Positions 8,239 to 17,636 of a stretch of 64,000 nt of DNA are shown here, in pieces. Position numbers and translations under genes: made by a program. The notes beneath the pieces were generated by a model, which was not told the origin of the DNA, did no database searches, and worked only from the letters and a program-made list of their open reading frames with translations. Each line of letters begins with the position of its first letter. Within the stretch, counting starts at the first letter, position 1. Source of the stretch: Rhodospirillales bacterium (GTDB lineage: Bacteria; Pseudomonadota; Alphaproteobacteria; Rhodospirillales; Defluviicoccaceae); NCBI GenBank assembly GCA_016712375.1, contig JADJRE010000007.1:62001-126000 (forward strand), read 5' to 3'.

Positions 8239-8997
8239 ATGTCTAAGATGTCTCCGCACCGCGGCAGGTTGACGCGGGCGATCGTGGGCCTGTGCGCGCT
8301 TGGTTTCGCCGCATTGGTTGCAATCGATGACGCGGCAGCGAATGAACAGAGGCATGGCCTCGCGTGCAGCGCCGCTGCTCAGCCGGACCCGTTTGAACTT
8401 TACGGCGACGCCATGCGCTTTCGCGTGCTGCGCAATGGCTCGCCGGTTGGAACACACACGGTAACGTTCAGCCGGCAGGGGCGTGACATCATTGTCGAAA
8501 GCCGGTTCGACGTGCAGGTCGAGTTGCTGTTCATAACGGCGTATGAATATGAGTATCGCGCTATCGACACGTGGCGAAATGGCTGCCTCGCCGCGATGCA
8601 GGCCTGGATCGACAACAACGGCGCGCGGCATGAGGTCGTTGCCAGCGCTGACGGCGACCGGTTGATCATCGACGGACCGGGTGGGCGGGAAACCGCGCCT
8701 TTGGGGATCTATCCGACGCATCACTGGAACGCAGGAGTTCTGCAGTCAGATATCGTGCTCAATACCATTACCGGCCGCGTCGCCCAGGTGCGCATCGTTG
8801 ATCATGGGATCGAGACCGTGACCATCAACGGTGAAAATCGGCCCGCCCGCCACTTCGGTTACACCGGGGAACTGCAAAACCAAGTCTGGTACGACGAGCG
8901 CGGGCGCTGGGTGAAGATGCGCTTTCAAGGTTCCGATGGGTCAACAATCGAGTACGTCTGCGAGGCCTGCGCGCGCAACCTGACTGCCAGCCGATGA
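8239..8997 (+). CDS. DUF6134 family exported protein
   Basis: 252 residues from the ATG at 8239. An N-terminal hydrophobic stretch (RAIVGLCALGFAALVA) ends before DDAAANEQ and looks like a signal peptide. The rest has the character of DUF6134: an antiparallel beta-rich protein with GSPVGTHTVTFSRQG and YPTHHWNAGVLQSDIVLN. A C-terminal CEAC pair could form a disulfide. The biochemical role is unknown. It begins 11 bases after chrR and overlaps the SDR gene by four bases, so it belongs to the rpoE operon and is probably induced by singlet oxygen. Confidence 0.8.
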   Translation: MSKMSPHRGRLTRAIVGLCALGFAALVAIDDAAANEQRHGLACSAAAQPDPFELYGDAMRFRVLRNGSPVGTHTVTFSRQGRDIIVESRFDVQVELLFITAYEYEYRAIDTWRNGCLAAMQAWIDNNGARHEVVASADGDRLIIDGPGGRETAPLGIYPTHHWNAGVLQSDIVLNTITGRVAQVRIVDHGIETVTINGENRPARHFGYTGELQNQVWYDERGRWVKMRFQGSDGSTIEYVCEACARNLTASR

Positions 8998-9749
8998 CCG
9001 GCGTCGCTTGGTGCACCGGTGCCGGCAAAGGCATCGGCCGTGCCACCGCGCTGCTGCTCGCCGCCCGCGGCTGGACTGTTGCTGCGTCGGCCCGTACCGA
9101 AGCCGACCTGTTGACGCTTTGCGAGGCTGCGGCGATGCAGAACGGTGCTGTTCACGCTTACCCGCTCGATGTCACCGATGGTGATGCGACGGAGCGCTGC
9201 GTCGCGGCGATCGAAGCTGATCTCGGACCGGTCAGCCTCGCGGTGCTCAATGCCGGCACGCACGCGCCGTCGCCGGCCGCGGCGTTCGACAGCGCGATAT
9301 TCCGCAATCTCATGCAGACGAATTACTTCGGCGTGATCAATGGCTTGAGCGCCCTGTTGTCGCGTTTCCTGCAGCGGCGTTCCGGCCAGGTAGCGGTCGT
9401 CGCCTCGGTCGCCGGCTATCGGGGCTTGCCATCAGCCGCCGCCTACGGCGCCAGCAAGGCGGCGCTGATCAACATGTGCGAGGCGCTAAAGCCAGAGCTC
9501 GACCGGGCGGGCGTGAAGCTCTCGCTGATCAACCCCGGTTTCGTGCGAACGCCGCTCACCGATCGCAACGATTTTGCCATGCCGTTCCTGATCGAGGCGG
9601 ACGTAGCGGCGCGACGGCTGTTGGACGGCATCGACAGCGGCCGCTTCGAGACGACATTTCCGCGCCGCTTCACCTGGATGCTGAAGCTGATGCGCTGCCT
9701 GCCTTATGCTCTATATTTCCCGCTCACCCGACGGTTGGTGCGCGGGTGA
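8994..9749 (+). CDS. Short-chain dehydrogenase/reductase
   Basis: 251 residues. The Rossmann nucleotide motif is present as CTGAGKGIGRATA (TGxxxGxG), followed by NAG (LNAGTHAPS), a Ser-Tyr-Lys catalytic triad (VASVAG, then YGASKAA) and the PG motif (INPGFVRT). The cofactor is probably NADP, judged by an Arg after the second strand (ASARTEADL). It overlaps the DUF6134 gene by ATGA and the NTF2-like gene by GTGA. Related SDRs occur in RpoE-ChrR regulons, where a role in lipid or oxidised-product metabolism is suspected; the substrate is unknown. Confidence 0.88.
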   Translation: MTGVAWCTGAGKGIGRATALLLAARGWTVAASARTEADLLTLCEAAAMQNGAVHAYPLDVTDGDATERCVAAIEADLGPVSLAVLNAGTHAPSPAAAFDSAIFRNLMQTNYFGVINGLSALLSRFLQRRSGQVAVVASVAGYRGLPSAAAYGASKAALINMCEALKPELDRAGVKLSLINPGFVRTPLTDRNDFAMPFLIEADVAARRLLDGIDSGRFETTFPRRFTWMLKLMRCLPYALYFPLTRRLVRG

Positions 9750-10177
9750 GCGGCTTGCATCCGATCGCCGATTATATCCGGTTCTTTGAGACGTTGAGCC
9801 CAGATAGCCTCGTCCGGCTGCCGGCTCTGGTCACCAACGACGTCGTGTTTCGCGACCCCTTCAACGATGTGCGCGGCATCGACCCGATGCGCCGCGTCTT
9901 TGAGCGGATGTTAGCGGACGTCGCCGATCCGCGCTTTGTCGTGTCAGCGGTCGCTCGCGAGGGTGACATAGCCTTCCTGCGCTGGCGTTTCACGGGACGA
10001 ACCCGTGGGGCGGCCGGCGGGCCGCTGGCTCTGGAGGGAGTGAGCGAGATCCATCTGGCCGAAGACGGACGAGTTTCGGGGCACATCGATCACTGGGACG
10101 CGGCTGGGCAGCTTTATGAGCGGCTGCCGCTGCTGGGATGGCTGCTGCGCCGAGTGCGTCGCCGACTTGCGGCTTAA
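9746..10177 (+). CDS. NTF2-like / SnoaL-fold protein
   Basis: 143 residues from a GTG that overlaps the SDR stop (GTGA, 9746-9749). It has the alpha+beta cone fold signature: an N-terminal helix (HPIADYIRFFETLSPDSL), VVFRDPFNDVRG, and GVSEIHLAEDGRVSGHIDHWD. Such proteins bind or transform small hydrophobic molecules, and some act as isomerases. It is the last gene of the rpoE operon. Its stop codon overlaps the stop of the DUF3833 gene on the other strand (10174-10177), so the two stress operons converge tail to tail without a gap. Confidence 0.82.
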   Translation: MSGLHPIADYIRFFETLSPDSLVRLPALVTNDVVFRDPFNDVRGIDPMRRVFERMLADVADPRFVVSAVAREGDIAFLRWRFTGRTRGAAGGPLALEGVSEIHLAEDGRVSGHIDHWDAAGQLYERLPLLGWLLRRVRRRLAA

Positions 10178-10755
10178 GACGGCGGCGTGAGTGTACTTTT
10201 GCCGTCGCCCAGGGGTGTCTCTTCGCCTTTGCTGGGTTTGCTGAAGACGATCGTTACCTCGCCGATCTCGACGCCCCACTTGCGGACACGCGCGCGGTTG
10301 ATCAGCACGCCGTCCGGCTGCAGGAACATCCAGTCGTCGAAGCGTACCCTCCAGGTCCCGTCGCCGACCTTGAGATCAAGATCGTAGCGCCAGTTCAGTG
10401 CGTTGCCGTAGGCGACGCCGCTGGCGGTGCCGACGACGTCGTCGGCGGTGCCTTCGTAGCGATGCTCGTCTAGCTTGGTGATCCGCCAGATGCGCTGGTC
10501 GGTCTCGCCGTCGGAGTAGCGAAAGTTTTCGTCCAGCACGAGCTCGCGGCCATTCCAACTGCCGGCAATGTCGACGACGAACTGCCGGCGGAGGTCGCCG
10601 AACCGATCTTCAAAAATGCCCCAGGCCCGCGTCTCGCCTGCGAAATAATCCTCGATGACAAGGCGTGGCTTGTTTTCGGCGAAGTCCTTGGGTTGCATCG
10701 AACCGCATCCGGTAACGACGGCGATGACTGATAGCGCGGCAGCGATGCGGCTCAT
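10174..10755 (-). CDS. DUF3833 lipoprotein
   Basis: 193 residues with a lipoprotein signal peptide (VIAVVTGCGS). The mature part is beta-rich and matches DUF3833: YFAGETRAWGIFEDRFG, FRYSDGETDQRIWRI, then DDWMFLQPDGVLINRARV. The fold is probably lipocalin-like, which would suit a hydrophobic ligand; that is inference. It is the last gene of the minus-strand operon and overlaps the MFS gene by ATGA (10752-10755). Members of this family are found in the RpoE-ChrR regulon of Rhodobacter. Confidence 0.85.
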   Translation of the reverse strand: MSRIAAALSVIAVVTGCGSMQPKDFAENKPRLVIEDYFAGETRAWGIFEDRFGDLRRQFVVDIAGSWNGRELVLDENFRYSDGETDQRIWRITKLDEHRYEGTADDVVGTASGVAYGNALNWRYDLDLKVGDGTWRVRFDDWMFLQPDGVLINRARVRKWGVEIGEVTIVFSKPSKGEETPLGDGKSTLTPPS

Positions 10756-12120
10756 GCGGAGCGTCCTTTCGATGCCCTACCTGCCAGACTGTCGAGTCGG
10801 CGCCGGATGATCGATTGCCGCTGCGCGGTGATCGGGTGGTTCCAGACCAGCATTACGGCGCCGATCTTGAGTACGGTGGGCACTGCCGCATAGATCACGG
10901 CCAGCGCCATGATCGCGCCCGTCGTATTGCCGGGGCCAAGTTCGAACCCAAACCAAGCCAGCGCCGGGAAGGCGATGCCGACCGCGGCGGCCAGTGCCAG
11001 CTTGGTGCTCATGCTCCACAGCGCGAAGAACAGACCGGCGCGCCGCTGGCCGGTACGCAGGGTGTCGAGATCGACGACGTCGGCCTGCATTGCCGGCGGC
11101 AAGGCCAGATCTGCACCGAGCGAAACACCGGTGACGACGCAGACGACGAAGAACAGAGCGATGTCGCCCGGTTGCAGGAACGGCACCCAGACGAACGCGG
11201 CACACGCGAGCAGCATCGCCCAGCACCAGACCCGATGCTTGCCGTGGCGACGGCTGAGCCACACCCACAGCGGGATAGCGAGGATGCCGGCAAGAAAATA
11301 AACCATGATCAGCACGCCGCGGGCCAGTGGCCCGGCCTGTAGCGCATACTCGAGATAGAGCGGAAACAGCACCGACGGCAGGCCGTTGGCCAGGCCATTG
11401 ACGAACCAGCCGGTGAGCAGCCGGACGAAGGGGCGATTTTGCGCCAGCGCCCGCCAGCTCCCCGCAGCGTCACCGCCGGTTCCGCAACCGCCCACAGCCG
11501 GGGCGGCTCCGGCACCCGGCGCAGCAGCAGCACGATCGCCGGCAGCCCGGCAGCGATGGCAATCCAGGCGACCGCGGCAATGCCGGCCGCCTCGGTCGCT
11601 CCCAGCAGGACGGCCACCGCTGGGGCGGAGCCGGCGGCGGCACAATACCTGCGATCATTGCGGCTTCGCGTGCGCCGGTGATACGGGCCCGTTCATGATA
11701 ATCAACCGACAGCTCGGCTCCCCAGGCGGCGTAAGGAACCGCCACCAGCGTCCAGCCGGTGAACAGGACAACCGCCCAGATACCAAGGTAGACGGCATCG
11801 ACGTCGGCCGGTGGGTCGAACAGCCGCACCAGGGCAACGGCGGCGATCACTGCTCCTGCCGCCACCCACGGCTTGCGCCGGCCCCACGGCAGCCGTAGAC
11901 GGTCGCTGCCAATGCCGATCAGCGGATCGGTAACGACATCGAAGATGCGGGCGATGAGCAACGCGGCGCCGGTAGCGGCAAGGCCGACGCCGAGGCCATC
12001 GGCGTAGAATGTTGGCAGATAGACGTAGAGAGGGATCGTCGGCATCGCCAGCGCGAACGCCGGCAGCGCGTACAAAAGCAGGATGGAGCGGCGCAAAGGC
12101 GCGGCGGCGGCCATCCTCAC
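10752..12120 (-). pseudogene. GPH-family sugar/cation symporter-like MFS transporter, two frameshifts
   Basis: Three pieces in three frames add up to one twelve-helix transporter of about 455 residues. Piece 1 starts at GTG 12120 (or ATG 12114) and contains RIFDVVTDPLIGIGSDR, the GPH-family signature; it is good to about 11640. Piece 2 continues as GATEAAGIAAVAWIAIAAGL to about 11465. Piece 3 begins SWRALAQNRPFVRLLTG and runs to the stop at 10752. Each join needs one extra base. The second join lies at a run of four Gs where five would restore the frame. No piece contains internal stops, so the breaks are recent or are sequencing errors. The gene overlaps its neighbours by four bases at both ends. 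Confidence 0.8.
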
Positions 12121-13369
12121 GCTGGCTTTTCGATACGGACCTGGCAGACGTCGATGCTGCCGGACCGGAAGCCGGCCTCGCAGTAGGCGAGATAGTATTC
12201 CCAGGTACGCTTGAACCGCTCGTCGAAGCCCAACGCCTTGATCTGTGGCCAGGCGCGCTGGAAGCGCGCCTGCCAGCGGGCCAGCGTCAGCGCATACGAA
12301 TGACCGAAGGTGACGCGATCGGTAAGCCGCAGGCCGGCACTCCCGATCTCGCGCGACAGGGCCGACGTGGTCGGCAACATGCCTCCGGGGAAGATGTAGT
12401 GCTGGATGAAGTCAGCGCACTTGCGGTAAGCGGCAAAACGGGCTTCGTCGATGGTGATGACTTGCATCGCGGCAATGCCGCCGGCTACCAGCCGCTCCCG
12501 CAGGACCGAGAAGAAGGTTGGCCAATAGGCTTCACCAACGGCTTCAAACATCTCGATCGACGCGATGCGGTCGTAATGCCCAGCAATCTCGCGATAGTCC
12601 TCCAAGCGATCGCTACCCGCTCGCCGAGCCCAGCCGCTTTCATGCGCGCGCGGGCGAACGTCGCCTGTTGTACTGAAAGCGTTAGACCGGTCACCCGGCA
12701 ACCGGGCCGGGCGGCGATGCGTTCGGCGAAGCCGCCCCAGCCGCAGCCGATCTCCAACAGATGCTGATCGGCACGCAGATCGAGTAGTTCAGCGATACGG
12801 TCGTACTTCGCGTCCTGTGCCTCTCGCAGCGGCTGCTCCGCCGCGCCGAACAGCGCCGACGAATACGTCATGCTCTCGTCCAGCCAGTGGGCGTAGAAGT
12901 CGTTGCCGAGATCGTAGTGCCGCGAGATGTTGCGCCGGCTGCCGCGGAGGGTGTTCTCGCGCAGGCGATGACGGATCCGATGGAATGCCTGAACCAGCGA
13001 GAAGCCCACCGCCTGGTCACCAATCGATGCTTCGTTGTGCGCCGCCAGTTCCATCAGCGACGTCAGGTCCGGGCTGTCCCAGTCGCCATCGATGTAAGAT
13101 TCGGCGAAGCCCACGCTGCCACCGATCAGCAGACGACGTAACGCCCGGCTGCGTTTGATCTCGATCTCGGCCCGCAGTTCCGGCCGCTCGCCTCCGTGAA
13201 TCGGTACCCGAACGCCTTCAGGGAACGAAATCATGAGCTGGCCGACGCGGATTCGCGACGCGAGGCGCAGCAGCAGTCGCTGCCACATACAGAGCTTCGC
13301 GTCGCGTCGCTGTGCGGGTTCGCCGCGGTCGTCGCAGTTGTTCGAGGGCCGAACCAAGGCGTCGGTCAT
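12117..13369 (-). pseudogene. Cyclopropane-fatty-acyl-phospholipid synthase family methyltransferase, one frameshift
   Basis: A CFA-synthase-type SAM-dependent methyltransferase of about 417 residues if the frame is repaired. The first part from ATG 13369 includes RRNISRHYDLGNDFYAHWLD, MTYSSALF and the SAM-binding LEIGCGWGGFAERIAA. It then shifts frame near 12601-12612. The second frame continues with DYREIAGHYDRIASIEMFEA and YIFPGGMLPT to the stop at 12117. One base appears to be missing after GTAGCGATCGC. The enzyme would methylate acyl-chain double bonds of membrane phospholipids. It starts five bases after the DUF1365 stop and overlaps the MFS start by GTGA. Confidence 0.85.
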
Positions 13370-13374
13370 GCTGC

Positions 13375-14175
13375 TCACATCCGCGGTCCGACGATGCTGA
13401 CCGGATGCGCCGGCGGCGGCGGCCGGCGGATCAGCGGCACGCCCTTCCACCATAATCGCAAGGCTTCAAAGTGGATGCCCCCGATTATCTTCAACGTTAA
13501 CAGGGGATACCGCAAGAAGCAGCGGGCCAGCGAGCGGTCATCAAGAGGAATTCGTCCTGCTTCAAATCGAGCATGCAGCATCGGCGATCCATCTTCCGCC
13601 GTTTGCAGAATACCGAGCGTCAAAGTGTCGGCGGGCGGCGTTACGCGAAAACGATAACGCCCGGCGACCGCCAGGAACGGCGAAACGTAGAACTCCTTGT
13701 CGCACTCCTGCCGGACGACAGCATCGTCGCGCGCAGCGGCAGCCGAAGCGTCCAGGGGGATAAGATAGCTGTGCCGCTCGCCGAAGGTGTTGTTGACCTC
13801 GTAGATCATGGCCATCAGCCGGCCGTCTGCGCGGTGACAGAAGTAGACGGACAGCGGGTTGAACACATAGCCCAGGATGCGCGGATAGCACAGTAGCCGG
13901 ATCGGGCCGCCGCCGAGGTCAATGCCGGCACGCGCCAGTTCACCTTCGACCCACGGCCGCAGCGGCGCGTCGAGGCCGGGGCCGTGATCACGGTCGTGAA
14001 AGGCGTAAGGCGCGAGGCGGTTGTAGCCGAACAGTCGCAGCCTGCGGCTGAGCGCCGGCAGTTCGTCAAGGTCGAGCAAGGCGCTGAAAACCCGGTAGTG
14101 CAGCCGGTGCCGTTTCGGTCGGATCCGCTGATGCGATACGGTGCCGGCATAGAGGCATGAACGCAGCTTACTCAT
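13375..14175 (-). CDS. DUF1365 family protein
   Basis: 266 residues from the ATG at 14175, which overlaps the oxidoreductase stop (ATGA, 14172-14175). DUF1365 motifs are clear: LYAGTVSHQRIRPKRHRLHY, YNRLAPYAFHDRDHG, CYPRILGYVFNPLSVYFC, and YEVNNTFGERHSYL. Family members co-occur with a flavin amine-oxidase-like protein and a cyclopropane-synthase-like protein, exactly as here, and have been tied to unusual fatty acids. No catalytic mechanism can be read from the sequence. This is one of two genes of the operon with no frameshift. Confidence 0.9.
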   Translation of the reverse strand: MSKLRSCLYAGTVSHQRIRPKRHRLHYRVFSALLDLDELPALSRRLRLFGYNRLAPYAFHDRDHGPGLDAPLRPWVEGELARAGIDLGGGPIRLLCYPRILGYVFNPLSVYFCHRADGRLMAMIYEVNNTFGERHSYLIPLDASAAAARDDAVVRQECDKEFYVSPFLAVAGRYRFRVTPPADTLTLGILQTAEDGSPMLHARFEAGRIPLDDRSLARCFLRYPLLTLKIIGGIHFEALRLWWKGVPLIRRPPPPAHPVSIVGPRM

Positions 14176-15523
14176 TCGGCGGCACGCTCCAGCCGCAGCC
14201 GGCCAAGTGGTTCCGCGGCGGCCGCCGTCGCCCACGGACGACGGACGCCGCCCAGCGCCTCCGCCACCGCCAGCCCGGAGACCAGCGCGTCCTCGTGAAA
14301 GCCGGCGCCGAAGTAACTGCCACAGAACCACGTGTTGCGAACACCCTGGAGCATTGGCAGTTCCCGCTGTGCCCGCAGCGCCGCTCGATGATAGCAAGGG
14401 TGATCGTAGTGAAAGGTGGCTTCGATTAGTTCCGGCGCCGGCTCACGGGTGGGGTTGAGCGTGATGAACAGCGGCACCCGCGGGTCAAGCGACTGCAACG
14501 CGTTCATCCAGTAGGTCACGCACACCGGGGTCGACGATCGCCGCCGCGCCCGCCGATGTAGTTCCAGCTCGACCAGACGCGCCGGCGCTTCGGCATCAGC
14601 CGACTATCGCGATGCAGGACCGTGCGGTTCGTGCTGTAGGTGAAGGCTCCGAGCAGGCGGCGTTCGTCGAAAGTGGCGTCGCCCAGAAGGGCCAGCGCCT
14701 GATCCGCGTGGCCGGCGATCACCACGTGATCGTAGCGGGCGGCATCGCCAGTTTCGTCCGCGACGAGGACCGCATCACCACTCCGCGTCACCCGTGCCAC
14801 CGGACACCGAAGGCGGATGCGACCGGCAAACGACTCCGTCAGCTTCTGCACGTAGACCCGGCTGCCGCCGTCAACAGTCTTCCACTGTGGCCGGCGGCCG
14901 AGACGCATCAGTCCGTGCGTCATGCAAAAACGGACAAAGGCGATCGCCGGATGCTCTCGCATGTCCTCGATCGGGCTCGACCAGATCGCGGCCGCCATCG
15001 GCAGCAGATGATGCTGGATGAACTCGGTGGAATATCCCTCATTGTCCAGGTAGGTGCCAAGCGTCAGGTGCTCGCCGTCAGCACGGTTCAGCACCGCGGG
15101 ACCGCTGCGATAGAAGCGCACGATATCGCGAAGCATCCGCCAGAACCCGGGCCGCAAAAGGTTACCCGGCTGGCCCAGGAGCCCAGCGAGTCCACCGCCG
15201 CTGTATTCCACCGCACCATCGCCAATCGATGCCGCGAAGGACATCGTGCTGTCCTTGGTCGCCACGCCCAGGTGCGAAAACAGGGCCGTCAGGTTGGGAT
15301 AGTTGGTTTCGTTGTAGACGATAAAGCCTGTGTCGACCCCGATCGGGCCATCCGGTCCGGCCACGTCGACGGTGTTGCTGTGACCGCCGATTCGCCCATC
15401 CTGTTCGTAGACGGTGACGCGGTGTTTGCCGGCCAGCATCCATGCGGCGGACATGCCGGCGATGCCGGTGCCAACGATTGCAATGTCGAGGGGGCCGTCG
15501 AAACCAGCGAGATCACGGGGCAT
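14172..15523 (-). pseudogene. FAD-dependent amine-oxidase-like oxidoreductase, one frameshift
   Basis: The first gene of the minus-strand stress operon, about 450 residues if repaired. The N-terminus has the FAD-binding AIVGTGIAGMSAAWML motif followed by YEQDGRIGGHSNTV. The central part contains GVDTGFIVYNETNYPNL and HHLLPMAAAIWSSP. Near 14531-14545 the frame shifts by one base. The continuation reads VCVTYWMNALQSLD, then a C-terminal FAD contact region, TWFCGSYFGAGFHEDALVSG. This family accompanies DUF1365 and CFA-synthase-like genes in many proteobacteria. The breakpoint sits in a GC-rich stretch and neither side has decayed, so a consensus error is plausible. Confidence 0.85.
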
Positions 15524-15570
15524 TGGTCTTCTTGATCCTTTTCAGCCGGCGTAGTGCTCGGCCCGCTCTC

Positions 15571-15600
15571 CGCCTACGTCGGGAACGGGAGGGCGGATCA
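15571..15600 (-). promoter_or_regulatory. RpoE-type promoter of the lipid-modification operon
   Basis: On the minus strand a -35 TGATCC (15600-15595), an 18-base spacer and a -10 region TAGGCG (15576-15571). It shares the preceding GA, spacer length and TAG with the site before rpoE. The predicted start of transcription is about 40 bases upstream of the oxidoreductase ATG at 15523. Confidence 0.68.
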
Positions 15601-15633
15601 TCGAGGGTGAAGGCAGCCGCCCCGGCGGGGCGT

Positions 15634-16290
15634 TCAAATGCTGATACCGAAGGCGGACAACAGACTGGCAACGCCAAGCCCCATGACCATCAGTCCAAGC
15701 GAGACGTTGAGCACGACGATCCATTCGAGCGAGAGATGACGGCGGACGAGGAAGGCGGTGCCGGTCAACGTCAGCCACCACAGCATCGAGCCGCACAGCA
15801 CGCCGACGATCACGATCCAGTTACGCAACAGCGAACTTGGTTGGTTCTGGAATAGCCCCAGGCCGGCCAACACGCCGACGAAGGCGATCAGCGTCGCCGG
15901 ATTGACGATCGTCAAAGCGAAGCCGGTGGTCAGCGCGCCGCTCCATGCTTTCCAGCGCCGGAGTTCACGCTCCACGGAAATCGGTTCATCCCTGATCTTC
16001 GGGCGCCGCTTGATGATCATTCGAATGCTGATGAAGATCAGGAAGACTCCGCCGACCAACAATACCGGTCGCTGGTTGTCCAGCAAGTAGTGGGTGAGCA
16101 GCGTCAGCCCGAGCATGGCCGCCGCCGCCAGCAACGCATCGGCGACCGCCGCGCCAAAGCCGGTGGTTAGGCCGATCAGCCATCGTCCCTGCAATGCCCG
16201 CCGCAGGCACATTGCGCCGATCGCTCCGATCGGCACGGCAACGATAAAGCCAGCGAGCAATGCTTTGAGAAACAGGACGACATTAAGCAC
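15634..16290 (-). CDS. LysE family amino acid exporter
   Basis: About 218 residues from the GTG at 16290. The N-terminus (LFLKALLAGFIVAVPIGAIG) followed by a TGFGAAVADALLAAAAMLG segment is typical of LysE/RhtB exporters, and six hydrophobic helices are visible. NPATLIAFVGVLAGLG is the second conserved region. Substrates of the family include basic and neutral amino acids; this one cannot be assigned. An upstream in-frame extension exists but carries no plausible start or fold, so the shorter form is preferred. It is divergent from mlaE, with 188 bases between them. Confidence 0.82.
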   Translation of the reverse strand: MLNVVLFLKALLAGFIVAVPIGAIGAMCLRRALQGRWLIGLTTGFGAAVADALLAAAAMLGLTLLTHYLLDNQRPVLLVGGVFLIFISIRMIIKRRPKIRDEPISVERELRRWKAWSGALTTGFALTIVNPATLIAFVGVLAGLGLFQNQPSSLLRNWIVIVGVLCGSMLWWLTLTGTAFLVRRHLSLEWIVVLNVSLGLMVMGLGVASLLSAFGISI

Positions 16291-16478
16291 AGAGGTTCGC
16301 TTTGTTTTTCCAAATATGGTACGCGGCCGAAGAACAGCGCGCCGCGCGCACGCTCTATACCCGGCCGCAGCCGTCCCCGCCAGCCGCCAGTCGCCATCGT
16401 CATCGTGCAGCCAGCGGTTGACCAGGAGGGCGGCGATCGTTACGGAAGAAGCCAGCCGGGAGGCTGGAGGAGGCACGG

Positions 16479-17630
16479 TTGAACGTCGCAGCGGAACGTG
16501 CCGGGAACGCCGCGACGGTCGCGTGCGATCAGGATCAGGACGCGCTGCGTGTTCGGCTGGGCGGCGACTGGACGCTGCGCCAGAACCTTCCCGGCGCCGA
16601 GGCCGTCAGCGCAACTATTGCGGCAGCAACGGCAGCACGGCGCCTCACCTTCGATACCTCCGCTCTGGGCCGATGGGACAGCGGACTGCTGACCTTCCTG
16701 CTTGGCGTTCACGAAGCGGCGCAGCAAAAACAAATCTCTATCGATGCGACGGGACTTCCCGAGGGTGTGCAGCGACTGCTGCGGCTCGCCACCGCTGTTC
16801 CCGAGCGCGGCGGCGGACGCCGACAGACGCAGCGAGCGCCCTTTCTGGCGCGCGTCGGCAGCGGCTGGCTGGCGCTTTCCGCGGCGACCAGCGAGACGGT
16901 GACGTTCCTCGGTGAGGCGACGCTCAGCCTGTTGCGGCTGCTGACCGGCCGGGCGCAGCTGCGCGGCGGCGACCTGCTGTTGCTGGTGCAGCAGGCGGGC
17001 GCGCAGGCGCTGCCGATCGTGGCGTTGATCAGCATCCTGGTTGGTCTCATCCTGGCGTTCGTGGGCTCGGTACAGCTGCAGATGTTCGGCGCCGAGATTT
17101 ACGTCGCCAACCTGGTCGCGATCGGCATGACGCGCGAGATGGGAGCGATGATGGCGGCGATCATCATGGCTGGGCGCACCGGCGCTTCCTATGCCGCGCA
17201 ACTTGGCACGATGCAGGTCAACGAAGAAATCGATGCGCTGAAGACGCTCGGCGTCGATCCGATCGATTTCCTGGTGCTTCCCCGGATGGTGGCGCTGATC
17301 CTGATGATGCCGCTCCTCTGCGTCTACGCCAACCTCCTGGGAATCTCCGGCGGATTCCTGGTTGGGGTCGGCATGCTTGATATCACTCCGCAGCAGTACT
17401 GGAATCAGACGATCGCCTGGGTGAGGATCAACGACTTCCTCCTCGGCATTACCAAGAGCATCATCTTCGGCATCATCATCGCCGTCAGCGGCTGCCTGCG
17501 CGGCATCCAGTGCGGACGCAGCGCCGCGGCGGTCGGCGAAGCCGCAACGTCGGCGGTGGTTACCGCGATCGTATGGATCGTCGTCGCCGATGGCCTGTTC
17601 GCCGTCCTCACCAACATTCTGGGCATCTGA
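16479..17630 (+). CDS. mlaE: MlaE-type ABC transporter permease with N-terminal STAS-like domain
   Basis: 383 residues starting at a TTG, chosen because GGAGGAGG (16466-16473) is five bases upstream. Residues 1-115 resemble a STAS domain (LGGDWTLRQNL, FDTSALGRWDSGLLTFL). The permease follows with the MlaE hallmarks GAQALPIVALISILVGLILA, EMGAMMAAIIMAGRTGASYA and EIDALKTLGVDPIDFLVLPR. The system moves phospholipids or other lipids between inner and outer membranes. In many proteobacteria the STAS protein MlaB is separate; here it is fused to the permease, a known arrangement. It is the first gene of the mlaEFD-lipoprotein operon. Confidence 0.9.
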   Translation: MNVAAERAGNAATVACDQDQDALRVRLGGDWTLRQNLPGAEAVSATIAAATAARRLTFDTSALGRWDSGLLTFLLGVHEAAQQKQISIDATGLPEGVQRLLRLATAVPERGGGRRQTQRAPFLARVGSGWLALSAATSETVTFLGEATLSLLRLLTGRAQLRGGDLLLLVQQAGAQALPIVALISILVGLILAFVGSVQLQMFGAEIYVANLVAIGMTREMGAMMAAIIMAGRTGASYAAQLGTMQVNEEIDALKTLGVDPIDFLVLPRMVALILMMPLLCVYANLLGISGGFLVGVGMLDITPQQYWNQTIAWVRINDFLLGITKSIIFGIIIAVSGCLRGIQCGRSAAAVGEAATSAVVTAIVWIVVADGLFAVLTNILGI

Positions 17631-17636
17631 GGCAGC

